The notes under the pieces are model-generated. The model saw only the letters and a list, made by a program, of their open reading frames with translations. It had not been told where the DNA came from and searched no databases. Positions 22,080-31,818 of a DNA stretch of 62,275 bases are shown here, piece by piece. The stretch comes from a virus. Each line of letters starts with the position of its first letter. Positions within the stretch are counted from its first letter, which is position 1. The position numbers and the translations under genes were made by a program. The stretch covers positions 1 through 62,275 of the IMG/VR virus record IMGVR_UViG_3300045738_000771; one strand, written 5' to 3'.

Positions 22080-23889
22080 TGTCTTCTACCTTTAATAAAC
22101 CGACTGGCATCACACTGGTGTCCGAACCCCTCTGCCAGATCTGGTGAGTTAAGTACTTTCCTGCCTCCATAGTTTTCGCAGACTCCTCTAGGTCTGATCT
22201 GCGAGACAACCCTACTGATTCTAGCAAATTTTCAACTTTTACAGAATCCAAAGACGGCAATCCCCACTTTCCACTAGGATCGAATCGAATAAAAATCCAC
22301 TCGTAATGGGATAACTTACCCAATACAATCTCCAAACTAGCATCACTTTCCGCCGCAATTAAATCTACACAATCTGTGACAACCGCCACAGACGCACTAG
22401 GCCAATCATCTGAAAATTGCACATTATCTACACACAGTCTAGCTTGCTCAGACATAATACTGACTGCGTGAGCATCTGGCTCAACACCTACGGTGTCTAA
22501 ACCTAAGCGAAGAAAAGCATCTACCTGTTTCCCGTCAAATGCCCCGACTACCATTACTTTACCGCCACGATGAACTGAATCCGCAATTCTCAAAATTGCG
22601 TCCCCAAGAGCATACCATCCCCGTTCTTCTCCATTAACTCGGGAATACCCCCACCGATACTTGTACCAATAACCCTCAGACTCCGAGGTATCTACGCGAG
22701 CCTGCAAAAATTTGTCCCACAAGTCAGTCATGATCTCTTGGGAATATCTCATCTTTACTCGATGTACACCGCTTTCCCGAAGTACCACCTTGTCCACGGC
22801 TGACAAAGAATCTAACTCAAGGATCTTGTTAGCCATCCTATCTGCGCTGGGACATTCCCACAAAGCCGTCTGATCCTCTCGGGGGTCTACTATTACAGTG
22901 GAAGGTCTAACCAAACTAATGTGATTTTCTCCCAAAAGCTCCGGCATCGTCGTGCTGTCAGTAACAGCCTGAAGGCACCCTAAAGCTTGAGCCTCAATTG
23001 TGGGAATCCCAAACCCCTCGCCGCCACTGGTGGAAATTCGGACATCGCATACTTGATAAAGCTCCACAAGCTCATCAGTGGTCAATCCTGCATCCCAGTC
23101 AAATCCCGTATACAAAACATTGCCTTCGACACCGTACATCTTCTCCAGCTCAAATAGGTTGAAGCCCTTTGTGAATGGCTCATCTGTTTCAACCTGACAT
23201 TGAGTATGTGCAATCAGTTGCACTGGTCTGGAGTCGCCCACCATCTCAATGACTCTCCGCAAAGTGTCGTAAGTCGCATCCCATCTCTTATGCCAAATGT
23301 TTCGATCTAGGTTCAGGATGACTATCGCGTCATCCGGTATGGTTCGTCGCAGTCGTTTGCTCCACTCTTTTCTAGAAGCCGTTCTATGATCAGGAGTGAA
23401 CTTTTCTGGATCATACTTCCAGACTTCCAAATCTAAACCATGAGGAATAATAGAATCCGTCTTTATAAAGGGACTCCACAAATCCTTTCCGAACTGGGTC
23501 AAAGAGACAATGTGATTATCTGGGATCTCGTCGAAAATTCCCGTCATCTCAGGCTTGAGCGTACTTGCTTCCCAAGGTAGCCAAAAGAACATCGGGACAT
23601 TACTGACACATCTGAGATGAGAATAAAGACTTAGGTGGTAAGTAGTCCAAAAAACTATTACCGCATCTGGCTTGGCTCGGGAAAGTGCCTTATCTATAGC
23701 TGGCAAATCATCAAACTTTACGTTCCACTGAGATACACCTTCAGGTGGTTCAGGCTGATTAGGGAAAGATGAAGTCGCTAATACTATGACATCATATCCC
23801 TTATTCTTTAACCCCTCAGATAAAATTCTTGTCTGCTGTCCGAAGCCACTGGGATTACCCGTACTCTCACTTAAAATTGCTATTCTCAT
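22012..23889 (-). CDS. GT4 glycosyltransferase fused to a methyltransferase-like domain, 625 aa
   Basis: Residues 1-395 are a GT-B glycosyltransferase: MRIAILSESTGNPSGFGQQT at the N-terminus, a nucleotide-sugar segment with ILNLDRNIWHKRWD, and the family 4 signature GGEGFGIPTIEAQALG at about 290. After a linker, residues 425-610 look Rossmann-like (VMVVGAFDGKQVDAFLRLGLDTVGVEPD), as in class I SAM methyltransferases, but the first Gly motif is degenerate. The start is ATG 23889 after AAGGAGTATAAGT. It sits inside the tail gene block. It may transfer and then cap a sugar on a virion protein. Confidence 0.8.
   Translation of the reverse strand: MRIAILSESTGNPSGFGQQTRILSEGLKNKGYDVIVLATSSFPNQPEPPEGVSQWNVKFDDLPAIDKALSRAKPDAVIVFWTTYHLSLYSHLRCVSNVPMFFWLPWEASTLKPEMTGIFDEIPDNHIVSLTQFGKDLWSPFIKTDSIIPHGLDLEVWKYDPEKFTPDHRTASRKEWSKRLRRTIPDDAIVILNLDRNIWHKRWDATYDTLRRVIEMVGDSRPVQLIAHTQCQVETDEPFTKGFNLFELEKMYGVEGNVLYTGFDWDAGLTTDELVELYQVCDVRISTSGGEGFGIPTIEAQALGCLQAVTDSTTMPELLGENHISLVRPSTVIVDPREDQTALWECPSADRMANKILELDSLSAVDKVVLRESGVHRVKMRYSQEIMTDLWDKFLQARVDTSESEGYWYKYRWGYSRVNGEERGWYALGDAILRIADSVHRGGKVMVVGAFDGKQVDAFLRLGLDTVGVEPDAHAVSIMSEQARLCVDNVQFSDDWPSASVAVVTDCVDLIAAESDASLEIVLGKLSHYEWIFIRFDPSGKWGLPSLDSVKVENLLESVGLSRRSDLEESAKTMEAGKYLTHQIWQRGSDTSVMPVGLLKVEDNANDNNTRANLSASRIDEIITQ
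23209..23222. repeat. TGCAA-N4-TTGCA site 8
   Basis: Centre TCAG. Inside the GT4-fusion gene. Confidence 0.8.
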
Positions 23890-23891
23890 AC

Positions 23892-24173
23892 TTATACTCC
23901 TTTGTCCTTCCATCGACTTCCCGATGGATGTTTACAACCATACTCAGGTGTTTCTTCGTATCTAGCTAGATTAATTAGTGCCTTACTTCCCGAAAGCTTG
24001 CATCCACAAATCCCGCAATTCATATTCCCAAAATCATCGGTCTTAACTAAATCACAAGACCCGCAAATCTCGATTCGTTTTGCTAACCGATCCTCAGAAA
24101 CGTCCTTTCCGACAAGTATGGCTTTCGCCAAAGTAATAGCTTTAGATACTATTCCTTTTCTTTTATCATCCAT
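23892..24173 (-). CDS. Small zinc-ribbon-like protein, 93 aa
   Basis: Cysteines occur as ICGSCDLV, MNCGICGCKL and YGCKHP, a six-Cys zinc-ribbon-like arrangement. I recall similar short proteins beside glycosyltransferases in phages and environmental bacteria (close to DUF6171), with unknown function. ATG 24173 is preferred; TTG 24185 is possible. It lies between two glycosyltransferase genes with overlap, which suggests it assists them. Confidence 0.6.
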   Translation of the reverse strand: MDDKRKGIVSKAITLAKAILVGKDVSEDRLAKRIEICGSCDLVKTDDFGNMNCGICGCKLSGSKALINLARYEETPEYGCKHPSGSRWKDKGV

Positions 24174-24181
24174 AGTCTTAC

Positions 24182-25291
24182 TCAATTCTTAATCAATGTT
24201 ACGCCGCGAAGACCGGAAAACTCGCTTTCCTCCGTAATTAAATCTTTGTAGTTTCCCGCAAATAACTCAAACTCCTTGCGGTCTGCGTCATCATCGTAAG
24301 CGTCCATACTTATTCTGTCGAATCCATCAGCAGTAAACTGATTTGGCGACTGATGAATCCCATTTTTTCCAATGTATAAAGTGCGATTGACGACAGGTGC
24401 TAATCTCTTCCAACCTTTCATAGAACAAGTCACCATCGTAGCCCCATCCTGACCTGTGGGCGGACTTTGAAAAAACTGACTTTGCTTAAATGCTTCATCT
24501 TTTCCAATAGCTGCAGGCGAATCTCCAAGAGTCGGAAAACCATCATGGCACAGAGATACGAACCAGTCTCGAATTGCTGCGTGTGGTCGGTACATATACT
24601 CTGCTGCGGTCAGATAATAATTCTCGAACTTATACAGCGTGTCCTTGATGCTGTCCCAACACTTCCGATGCTGCAAGTAAGCCCACCAATTCGTTGAAGT
24701 CACAGTAACTTTATCTAGGAGTTTTCTTTTGTCAGCACTTCCCATCACGCAAAAATTATGACCTTGGACTGTTCCTATGTCTGAATAAGTCGCCTCAGCC
24801 CAGTCCATTAAATTCATGCAATAACTAAAGTAGCTGGGCGAGATCAAGCAGTCGTCTTCTACAACAAAAACTCGGTCATAGCCCAGCACATCGAACAACT
24901 GCCTGCGGAGATCTATGAGGCTTCTCCCGCACCCAAAATTGACAGGTCTTTTCACTACTACGCAATCAGGGAGATAGTCGTGAAACATCTTCTCTTGCTC
25001 TGCGGTTACGTGCCCCTGCCTTGAGTCGGGGTGAGCGTCGAGAAACGCGAAGAAAGGCCATTTAAGGCACTCAGGATTGGCTGCAATGGACTTTAACGTC
25101 CTCTCCAAGTATTCGGGGCGTGTTGCCGCCGCAATGCCTACGGCCACATCTGAGGGCTTCAGCTTGGATTTGTCGATTAAGTCGGTAATCTTGTACCGAT
25201 ACTTTTCCCAATCCCGTTGAGCCTGAATCTTCTGCTTAAAATTTATAGTTTCTCGTCGTTTCCGTTTCTTCTCACTTGGTGTCATTGCCAT
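24182..25291 (-). CDS. GNT-I-like / GT2-type glycosyltransferase, 369 aa
   Basis: The fold signature of GT-A enzymes is visible: VGIAAATRPEYLERTLKSI at about 55, and YDRVFVVEDDCLISPSYF at about 140, where EDD replaces the usual DxD metal site. The later part has NWWAYLQHRKCWD. The EDD motif with PSYFSYC resembles N-acetylglucosaminyltransferase I (GT13) and related phage enzymes. The N-terminal 40 residues are basic. ATG 25291 follows AAAGGAGTACTATTG. It is one of two glycosyltransferases in the tail block. Confidence 0.8.
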   Translation of the reverse strand: MAMTPSEKKRKRRETINFKQKIQAQRDWEKYRYKITDLIDKSKLKPSDVAVGIAAATRPEYLERTLKSIAANPECLKWPFFAFLDAHPDSRQGHVTAEQEKMFHDYLPDCVVVKRPVNFGCGRSLIDLRRQLFDVLGYDRVFVVEDDCLISPSYFSYCMNLMDWAEATYSDIGTVQGHNFCVMGSADKRKLLDKVTVTSTNWWAYLQHRKCWDSIKDTLYKFENYYLTAAEYMYRPHAAIRDWFVSLCHDGFPTLGDSPAAIGKDEAFKQSQFFQSPPTGQDGATMVTCSMKGWKRLAPVVNRTLYIGKNGIHQSPNQFTADGFDRISMDAYDDDADRKEFELFAGNYKDLITEESEFSGLRGVTLIKN

Positions 25292-25312
25292 CAATAGTAC
25301 TCCTTTTTAATG

Positions 25313-27619
25313 TTACTCGCACGTTCCTACTCTCGATTCGTGATGGGTTGTACCGTCACCTACTGGCTGCGTACATCCGCATGGGCTATCACACCCTGTC
25401 TTGCTCACAAATGACCAACTTCCTCCAAACCCTGCACAATCCATCTCGTTATTACAAATCCACTCATAGGTGCAAACCCCGGCTTCACAAGGATCTGCTG
25501 TGGTTGTGGTTGTGGCTGCTGCGGTTGTGGTCGTAGTACACTCATCATCGTCTGAAACGTCCCACTCGCCTCTATCGCTCCCCATGTTACAACACTGACC
25601 CGGTAAGTCACTAACCATCCGAATTATTAACTCACCATCGGGATCTGGGATACAATCTGCGTCGTTCGTAATACACAACTCCGCCCATCTATCTCCATCG
25701 TCCCCATCTGACCAGCAGATCTGTAGCGGGGCAAGTGTGTAAACAATTCCTGCGGCTGCTGACTCAACGTATAACCGAACACAACAGTTTCCGTTGCTTC
25801 CCCCTGAACGAGTAACAAGTATTTGCTGACAAGTATCTTCGTCAATGCCCCCGCCAGCATCCATAGAAACAACTCCGCCAGTATACTCACAGGTCGTAGT
25901 TGTAGTTGTCGTAGTTGTAGTTGTAGTTGTGGTAGTCGTATAACCTTCGGGAGTTGTGGTCGTGGTAGGTTCTATTGTGGTAGTCGTAGTCGGAACATCG
26001 TCACAACAATCTTCTACACAACTGTACTTCCAAGTCGGGCCATAATGATGGCGATATTTAATTAGGTTGTACTTCGTCCGACAGAAATAAATTTTTGTTT
26101 CGTGCCACTTCAAACAGTGCTGTCGTTTTACTTCCGCATAAGAGTCCCCATTGCCTGGAACTGCCGCTTCTGCCTCAACAGTATACAACTCCAACTCAGC
26201 TATATCATTAAGCGAAAAAGTGCCAAACTTCGGGAATGCATAGCACTCAGATATGCACTCCTCGACTGCATGATAATCTATATGTTTACAGCCCCAAGGC
26301 ATGGGTAAAGCAATACGAGCCTCGTGGGTTACTTCAGTAACTTTGCCACTTACTCCAGCACTGCCACCACCTGGGTCTTGTCCCTCACACTCATCAACCT
26401 CCTCTGGTCGATCTACCTGAGAGTCTCCATAGTCGGTCTCCACAGAATCGACCTGAACCACGGCTCCAGTGGCAACATACTGACCACTACAAAGCAAATG
26501 TAATCCTGACGTTCCTGAAGCGTCAGTTAGCGTACTAGAAAAAGACGTTTCCCTAGTCTTCGTCATTGAGGTCTCACAGTCTGGGCCTGTGTCATCAACA
26601 TAATCTTTGTGCGTTACGTGAATAATCGGCATGTAAATCTGCAACCAAGGCTTGTACGAAGGAAAGCCTGTATGGCAGTCAACATTGATCGACTTCTTAA
26701 CCGTGCAATTAAAAGCTGTGTTAGTAGCAGTATCCTTGAGCGTAATCTGAGCAGCTAAAGTCGCCTTCTGGCTTTTCTTTCCCTTAACATGGATCGTACA
26801 GGTCTTGTTGTTCTGCGCGGTAATCTCAATTCCACCATCGACTCCTCCGCCATCATCAGGATTGCCTGTTACTGCCCACTGCACAGAGACGAATTCATAG
26901 ACGTTCGCACCATCCTCATCTTTACAACTCCAAGCGAACTGCAAGTGATACATCTGCTTACCATGACAGCACATCAGGTTATCTGGGCCTGTAATTTTCC
27001 CGCAAAAATTAGCCTTCTCACAATTAGCTATGTCGGGATGAGAACCCGCTGCACCTGAGCCTGTATCATTCCCGCCCTTGTCCTTCTTGGGCTTTGGCCG
27101 CTTGTTATCTTTGCAATAAGTAAAATCTCGCGGGGTGCTTTTCGCAGATACTTTACCAGAAGTGTCGTAAGCCATTACTCGCCAAAAAACTTTATCTCCC
27201 CGACGAATGTCAGTGTAGAGCTTCAGGTGGTAATAAGTTGTGCTTACTTTAGCCGCCCGCAGAGTCGGGCCTTGGAAATTATCGGACTTGCACCACTGAA
27301 CAATATAATAGTCTGCCCCCGTGACAGGATGCCACTCAAATACAGACCCTGACAAAGACTTGTTCTGACCTGTTCCGCCACCTGTGCGATTCAAGCTGAA
27401 GGGGTGAACATCCCAACACTCATTACAACCCTCGCAAGGCGCATAAGGATTAGGTGTATCAAGTCTCCCGTAACTAAACCAGTTCAGGTTAGAGTATAGA
27501 TTTGCTGACGTGTATAGATTCTGACTGACATAAACACACGATCCCGCTGCTCCAAAAATTGGATCTTTGGGAGTGTCTGACTCTACCCAGTTTTTACCGT
27601 CAAATCTAAAGTCCGGCAT
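25313..27619 (-). CDS. Large tail fibre-like protein with poly-Thr linkers and Cys-rich C-terminus, 768 aa
   Basis: Residues about 85-175 look like a fibronectin type III domain (FEWHPVTGADYYIVQW, DKVFWRVMAYDTSGK). A central beta-rich region follows. The last third holds two poly-Thr linkers (about 555-580 and 705-715), around Cys-rich domains with many Cys pairs, suggesting disulfide-stabilised modules. Poly-Thr and Cys modules are unusual in cytoplasmically assembled phage parts. It precedes the tape measure and distal-tail genes in the transcript order and is likely a tail-tip adhesin. Confidence 0.65.
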   Translation of the reverse strand: MPDFRFDGKNWVESDTPKDPIFGAAGSCVYVSQNLYTSANLYSNLNWFSYGRLDTPNPYAPCEGCNECWDVHPFSLNRTGGGTGQNKSLSGSVFEWHPVTGADYYIVQWCKSDNFQGPTLRAAKVSTTYYHLKLYTDIRRGDKVFWRVMAYDTSGKVSAKSTPRDFTYCKDNKRPKPKKDKGGNDTGSGAAGSHPDIANCEKANFCGKITGPDNLMCCHGKQMYHLQFAWSCKDEDGANVYEFVSVQWAVTGNPDDGGGVDGGIEITAQNNKTCTIHVKGKKSQKATLAAQITLKDTATNTAFNCTVKKSINVDCHTGFPSYKPWLQIYMPIIHVTHKDYVDDTGPDCETSMTKTRETSFSSTLTDASGTSGLHLLCSGQYVATGAVVQVDSVETDYGDSQVDRPEEVDECEGQDPGGGSAGVSGKVTEVTHEARIALPMPWGCKHIDYHAVEECISECYAFPKFGTFSLNDIAELELYTVEAEAAVPGNGDSYAEVKRQHCLKWHETKIYFCRTKYNLIKYRHHYGPTWKYSCVEDCCDDVPTTTTTIEPTTTTTPEGYTTTTTTTTTTTTTTTTCEYTGGVVSMDAGGGIDEDTCQQILVTRSGGSNGNCCVRLYVESAAAGIVYTLAPLQICWSDGDDGDRWAELCITNDADCIPDPDGELIIRMVSDLPGQCCNMGSDRGEWDVSDDDECTTTTTAAATTTTTADPCEAGVCTYEWICNNEMDCAGFGGSWSFVSKTGCDSPCGCTQPVGDGTTHHESRVGTCE
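25887..25971 (-). repeat. Low-complexity tract encoding poly-Thr
   Basis: Repeated GTAGTTGTA-like units on the plus strand encode long Thr runs in the 768-aa tail protein (ACA/ACT/ACG codons vary, so it is not a pure microsatellite). Confidence 0.7.
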
Positions 27620-27634
27620 TACTCTAATCTTTGG

Positions 27635-28057
27635 TTAAGAGGTGGTGAACCCACCGTAACACTTTAGCGATCTATCGCCTGAATCTGTGAAGTGCTGAGT
27701 TGCACACATTACTTGAAAAAACCCACTTACTGAGAACAATCTCCCTTTTACCGTAGGTTGATCCAGTTGGGAAAAATAAACTCGAAACTGTTCACCCCAG
27801 TACCCCAGAAAATCATACAGTACTGGCTGCGTAGTATTGTATTTCCCCCAAAGAGTATAGAACTCATCTGGGCCACAAGCTTCAATGCTCCACTGAATCC
27901 CACCTTCACCGTGAACTATTTGATTAGTTCTTGGCGATTGCACAATTACACAGTTCGCCGTAGCTGTAACCGAATTGCGCTTCTCGGGGATATACGGCTC
28001 ATAACTAAACTGAATAGGTAAATCTGCATTGTCTAGTTGTGCGTAAAGATAAGCCAC
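27635..28057 (-). CDS. Distal tail-like protein, 140 aa
   Basis: The protein is beta-rich with many aromatic residues (PIQFSYEPYIPEKR, LGYWGEQFRVYFSQ, GRLFSVSGFFQVM). Position directly after the tape measure gene, size and composition resemble distal tail (Dit-like) or minor tail proteins of siphophages. The GTG start at 28057 overlaps the tape-measure stop (TAGTG). Confidence 0.55.
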   Translation of the reverse strand: MAYLYAQLDNADLPIQFSYEPYIPEKRNSVTATANCVIVQSPRTNQIVHGEGGIQWSIEACGPDEFYTLWGKYNTTQPVLYDFLGYWGEQFRVYFSQLDQPTVKGRLFSVSGFFQVMCATQHFTDSGDRSLKCYGGFTTS

Positions 28058-31000
28058 TAAATTGTCCCCCGCTTTGCAACAGTTTTTCCCATAGCTCGTC
28101 CTATTTGGCGAGTTACTGCGGCTGCATCTACTCTGTTATTGACAGTCATCGTCAACTTTCGCGAATCATTAAGTTGGCCTACGCCCATAGAAGGAGCAAC
28201 GCCTCCCATAACCCCTGCGGAACCTAATGAGGCACTTCGGATACTTGCGGTCATGCGACCCACGCCCGCTTGAACAACATCTGAATTCATCTGCCAGATG
28301 TCTCGTAATGAGGGACTCGCTCGCATGTCTGGGTGCATCACACTATTCATATCGTGCATGGTCTGGAAAACAGCAGCAAGCATCCTCTGGGACTGCGTTT
28401 CCCACCCTATGAGCCACTGCTCAACCCACAAAAAAGGTGCCTCTAGGAAATCCGCCCCAATCATACCTATCGTCTGCTTAATCGCAGCGCGAGATGCTCG
28501 AACTCTCGTCTCCAATTCATTAAAGGCTACTTGCAACTCCGCCATGCGCTTCTTGGCGTCCTGAGCCAGACCCTCTTCCTGCTGTGCATTTGCAGTACGC
28601 GAAGCGGCTACTCGTTCAGCGTGCTCCACCTCAACTTGCTGCAATCTCATCTCTCTATCTGTAGGAGTAAACTTCCCGCCCCGCGCCCTATGGGCTTGCA
28701 TCTGTTTCAACTTCTCTTCCGCCTTAACCAAATTCCGAGAAGCGTTTAAGGCTCGCGTCTCCTTCATTACTTGGAGCTTGTACATCATCAGGTGGAGCAT
28801 ATAGAGTTCTCGAAGGGTGTTGACCTTCTTTAACATTATCTTCCAAGTTTCCATCTCCAAATCGCGTTCTTTCTCGATCCTCTTGACTGGCTCTCGACCT
28901 CCCTCCACCTTCTTATGAGCCTTCGCCATACGGTCGCGATTCTGCGCCTCTACAAGATCCAACTGCCTCCTGCGTTCTTCTAATGTATCCTTTCTCTGTT
29001 TCGCACTCATGTGTTTAGAAATCTGCAACTCTTTGTCTATTCTACGCTTTGCTTCGACCAACCGCTGCTCATTCTCCAAACGAGTCTGCTTAATAATATC
29101 TCCAGATAACTTGGCTTCCTCTATCTTGCGTTTAGCCGCCATATCCTTTCGCTTATCATCTGCATCCCGAAGAATCTTTGCTTTATCTCGTTCAACCTTA
29201 TCATTATGTTTCTGGCGTAAATCCTCTTCCTCGTCCTGCTGTGCTGTCAGAGCGTCTATCTCATCCTCCATCGCTTTCTTATTTCTTGTCTGAATCTCAG
29301 ACTCATCTTCATCCTGATTGGCTATTTTTATCTTTAATCTCGCCAACCTTAGCTCAAGGAGCTTCTTCTGTGCCTCAAGATCTTGATACCTAGCAAAAAT
29401 AAGTTTGTCGTACTTATCCTTCAAGTCCTCGATCTGCTCGATCTCACCATCCAGACTGCTTGCGTACTCTTTTTCCAATATCTTGCGAAGTGCTGCCAAA
29501 TCTTTTTCGGAATCCTTTAGACTTTTAGTAGCTGCGTCTGAGGCCTCTTTGACTCGAATCATCTCTTCTTCTAATCTAATTGATTCCTCCAACGCAGCAG
29601 CGTTAGTGAGCAAACCTTCCCTTCTATTCCCGTCTTCATCAACAAGAGACTTCAGCGTGTCCTTCTCCTGCTGCAAAGCTTTCTGTCTGGCGGAAAGTAG
29701 AGTTTCCTGATCCTTAGTAACTATCCCCAGCCGCCTCATCTCTGCGATACGTGCCTTTAGATCCTTGACACCTTTCTCCTGCATCGCAATCAGACGCTTC
29801 TGCTGATTAATGTCAATGCCTGCCCGCATATTCCCGTCGTTCATCAACTTAAGAAGCTCTTTTTTCTGCTTCAGATTTGCATTTTCCCCGAGCTTCAGCA
29901 ACTCTGCTACCTTGGCCTTCTTTTCGGCGAGTGCGACCGCTTTCCTAGCACCGAGCAGCTCTGACACATAAGCTTCATCGGTCGCCTTCTTCAACTCTCT
30001 CTTCGCTTTAGCTGCGTCTCTGGCGCGCTCGGCGGATGTCCTCATCCCCTTACCCTTGCCGAATACCCGAAGGAACCTAATCCAACCGTCAGTAAGAATC
30101 GTAACTACCTTGGAGACGATGGCTATACCTGCGGCGAGAAGTAGAATAGGCGCGAGAATAGGCAGTAAAGCTACTGTTAAGAAGGCAATCATTACTCCCG
30201 CCAATATCTTCCAAACTATTGGAGGCATTGCTTTGATAAGCTCGCGCATCGACATGATCGCTTCTTTGACAGCCTTAACTAACCAATCCCAAGCTGGCTT
30301 AAGGACACTCATCAGTATGCCCCCAAACTTCTTAAACACTTCAATCATTGGCACCAAGGCCGACTTGTAAATTGTCTTAAAGAGAGCCGAAAGCTCCTGC
30401 CAGACTGCCTTAACTAGCCCAACAGCCAACGCAAAATAACCCATAGAAGCGATAATTACAGGTATTACTGCCATAATTGCTGGCAGCCCCACACTCCCTA
30501 ACGTGGCGAATAACGCAACGAGTGCGCTAATGGCAGCGGCTAACGATCCAAGCACAATTAGGACGACACCGCTTACTGCTGCAAACGCTCCGATCATTCC
30601 GACGACAGCAGCAATCTTGCCAACCAATTCTTGGTTAGCGTCTACCCAAGCTTGGATTCTGGCAATAAAGTCGCTAATGATCTGTGCCAATCCTGCCAGC
30701 GACCCACCCATAGACTCGAATATCGAGATCATCAACCCTTCAAACTGGGACTTGAGGATGATAAGTCCCCCGATGAAGTTACCCTCCATCTGCTCGTACA
30801 TAGACTTAGCAGTAGTTTCTCCCACCTCCGCAACGGTATCCCACAAATCCGCAAATTCTTTAGGAGCATTTCTGGCCTGCGTCAGCATTACCGCAATTGC
30901 TTTGCCGCCACGAATACCAAAGATCTCAATGATGTCTGCCGCTGACATCGAAGTCATTGCTAGTTTTTCAATGATGTCTCTTGCATCATGAACTTCGGGA

Positions 31001-31815
31001 TTGATGTCTGAAAAAGTCATGCCAAACTTCTTCAAGACTCCGTCCATGTCGTGGCCTTTTTTAGCCAACTGAGTCCAAGCTTGAGCAAGAGATGTACCAG
31101 CGATACTTCCTTTAAGACCTGCATTTCCTAGCAAGCCAATCATGGTGGCAACTTCCTCTACGTTGACTCCCATAACAGCCATGATGGGCGCGGCATACTT
31201 AAATGCTTCACCCATCTGAATAACACTGGTATTAGAGTTGACGGCTGTTCTAGCCATCACATCGACAACTCTAGTGAGAGATGAAGCTCTCAAACCGAAA
31301 GCTGTAACTGCGTCAGAAGCGAAATCTGCGGCCTGACCCAAGTCCATCTTGCCGACAGCCGCTAAATGCAGAGTAGATTCCACAGCCGCTAAAGCCTGAT
31401 TCGTATTAAATCCGGCCATGCCTAGAAATTTAAGAGCTTCGGCTGCCTCATTTGCGGAATATCGAGTAGTTCTACCTAGTTGCTTGGCTTTTGCACTAAG
31501 CTCATCAAACTGTTCGGCAACTTTCTTGCCGCCAGCCTCCTCGATCTTCTTCATGCTGTCAGACATGATGGCCCCGACAGCATCCATAGTGCGCTCGAAT
31601 TTACCTCCCATAATAAGAATTGGAGCGAAGGCCACAGCAATCCCTGCTGCGACCATCATTACTGACATGCCCAGACTTTTCATGGCCGCAGAAGCAGCCA
31701 TAGCTGAGGCGGCAAAGCCTTTTAGAGACGCGCTGCCAGCGGCCATCCCTGCCGCCATGCCAGCCGTGTTAGCTCGGACACTAAAGACTGCCGTTCCTAA
31801 AGATGCACCTGCCAC
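28057..31815 (-). CDS. Tail tape measure protein, 1252 aa
   Basis: At 1252 residues it is the largest gene. The N-terminus has Ala/Met-rich helices (MAGASLGTAVFSVRANTAGM) and a TP901-type core (LGRTTRYSANEAAEALKFLGMAGF), followed by hydrophobic segments at about 395-470 and 525-580. A long Lys/Glu/Ala coiled-coil stretch covers about 620-1110. Length should set tail length; by the usual 1.5 A per residue, roughly 190 nm. The GTG start at 31815 follows AAGGAG. It is preceded by frameshifted chaperone genes, the standard siphophage order. Confidence 0.95.
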   Translation of the reverse strand: MAGASLGTAVFSVRANTAGMAAGMAAGSASLKGFAASAMAASAAMKSLGMSVMMVAAGIAVAFAPILIMGGKFERTMDAVGAIMSDSMKKIEEAGGKKVAEQFDELSAKAKQLGRTTRYSANEAAEALKFLGMAGFNTNQALAAVESTLHLAAVGKMDLGQAADFASDAVTAFGLRASSLTRVVDVMARTAVNSNTSVIQMGEAFKYAAPIMAVMGVNVEEVATMIGLLGNAGLKGSIAGTSLAQAWTQLAKKGHDMDGVLKKFGMTFSDINPEVHDARDIIEKLAMTSMSAADIIEIFGIRGGKAIAVMLTQARNAPKEFADLWDTVAEVGETTAKSMYEQMEGNFIGGLIILKSQFEGLMISIFESMGGSLAGLAQIISDFIARIQAWVDANQELVGKIAAVVGMIGAFAAVSGVVLIVLGSLAAAISALVALFATLGSVGLPAIMAVIPVIIASMGYFALAVGLVKAVWQELSALFKTIYKSALVPMIEVFKKFGGILMSVLKPAWDWLVKAVKEAIMSMRELIKAMPPIVWKILAGVMIAFLTVALLPILAPILLLAAGIAIVSKVVTILTDGWIRFLRVFGKGKGMRTSAERARDAAKAKRELKKATDEAYVSELLGARKAVALAEKKAKVAELLKLGENANLKQKKELLKLMNDGNMRAGIDINQQKRLIAMQEKGVKDLKARIAEMRRLGIVTKDQETLLSARQKALQQEKDTLKSLVDEDGNRREGLLTNAAALEESIRLEEEMIRVKEASDAATKSLKDSEKDLAALRKILEKEYASSLDGEIEQIEDLKDKYDKLIFARYQDLEAQKKLLELRLARLKIKIANQDEDESEIQTRNKKAMEDEIDALTAQQDEEEDLRQKHNDKVERDKAKILRDADDKRKDMAAKRKIEEAKLSGDIIKQTRLENEQRLVEAKRRIDKELQISKHMSAKQRKDTLEERRRQLDLVEAQNRDRMAKAHKKVEGGREPVKRIEKERDLEMETWKIMLKKVNTLRELYMLHLMMYKLQVMKETRALNASRNLVKAEEKLKQMQAHRARGGKFTPTDREMRLQQVEVEHAERVAASRTANAQQEEGLAQDAKKRMAELQVAFNELETRVRASRAAIKQTIGMIGADFLEAPFLWVEQWLIGWETQSQRMLAAVFQTMHDMNSVMHPDMRASPSLRDIWQMNSDVVQAGVGRMTASIRSASLGSAGVMGGVAPSMGVGQLNDSRKLTMTVNNRVDAAAVTRQIGRAMGKTVAKRGTI

Positions 31816-31818
31816 AAG

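Noticed and set aside
30503-30991. Plus-strand frames opposite the tape measure gene
   Set aside because: Ala-rich shadow of a real coding strand; no ribosome site.
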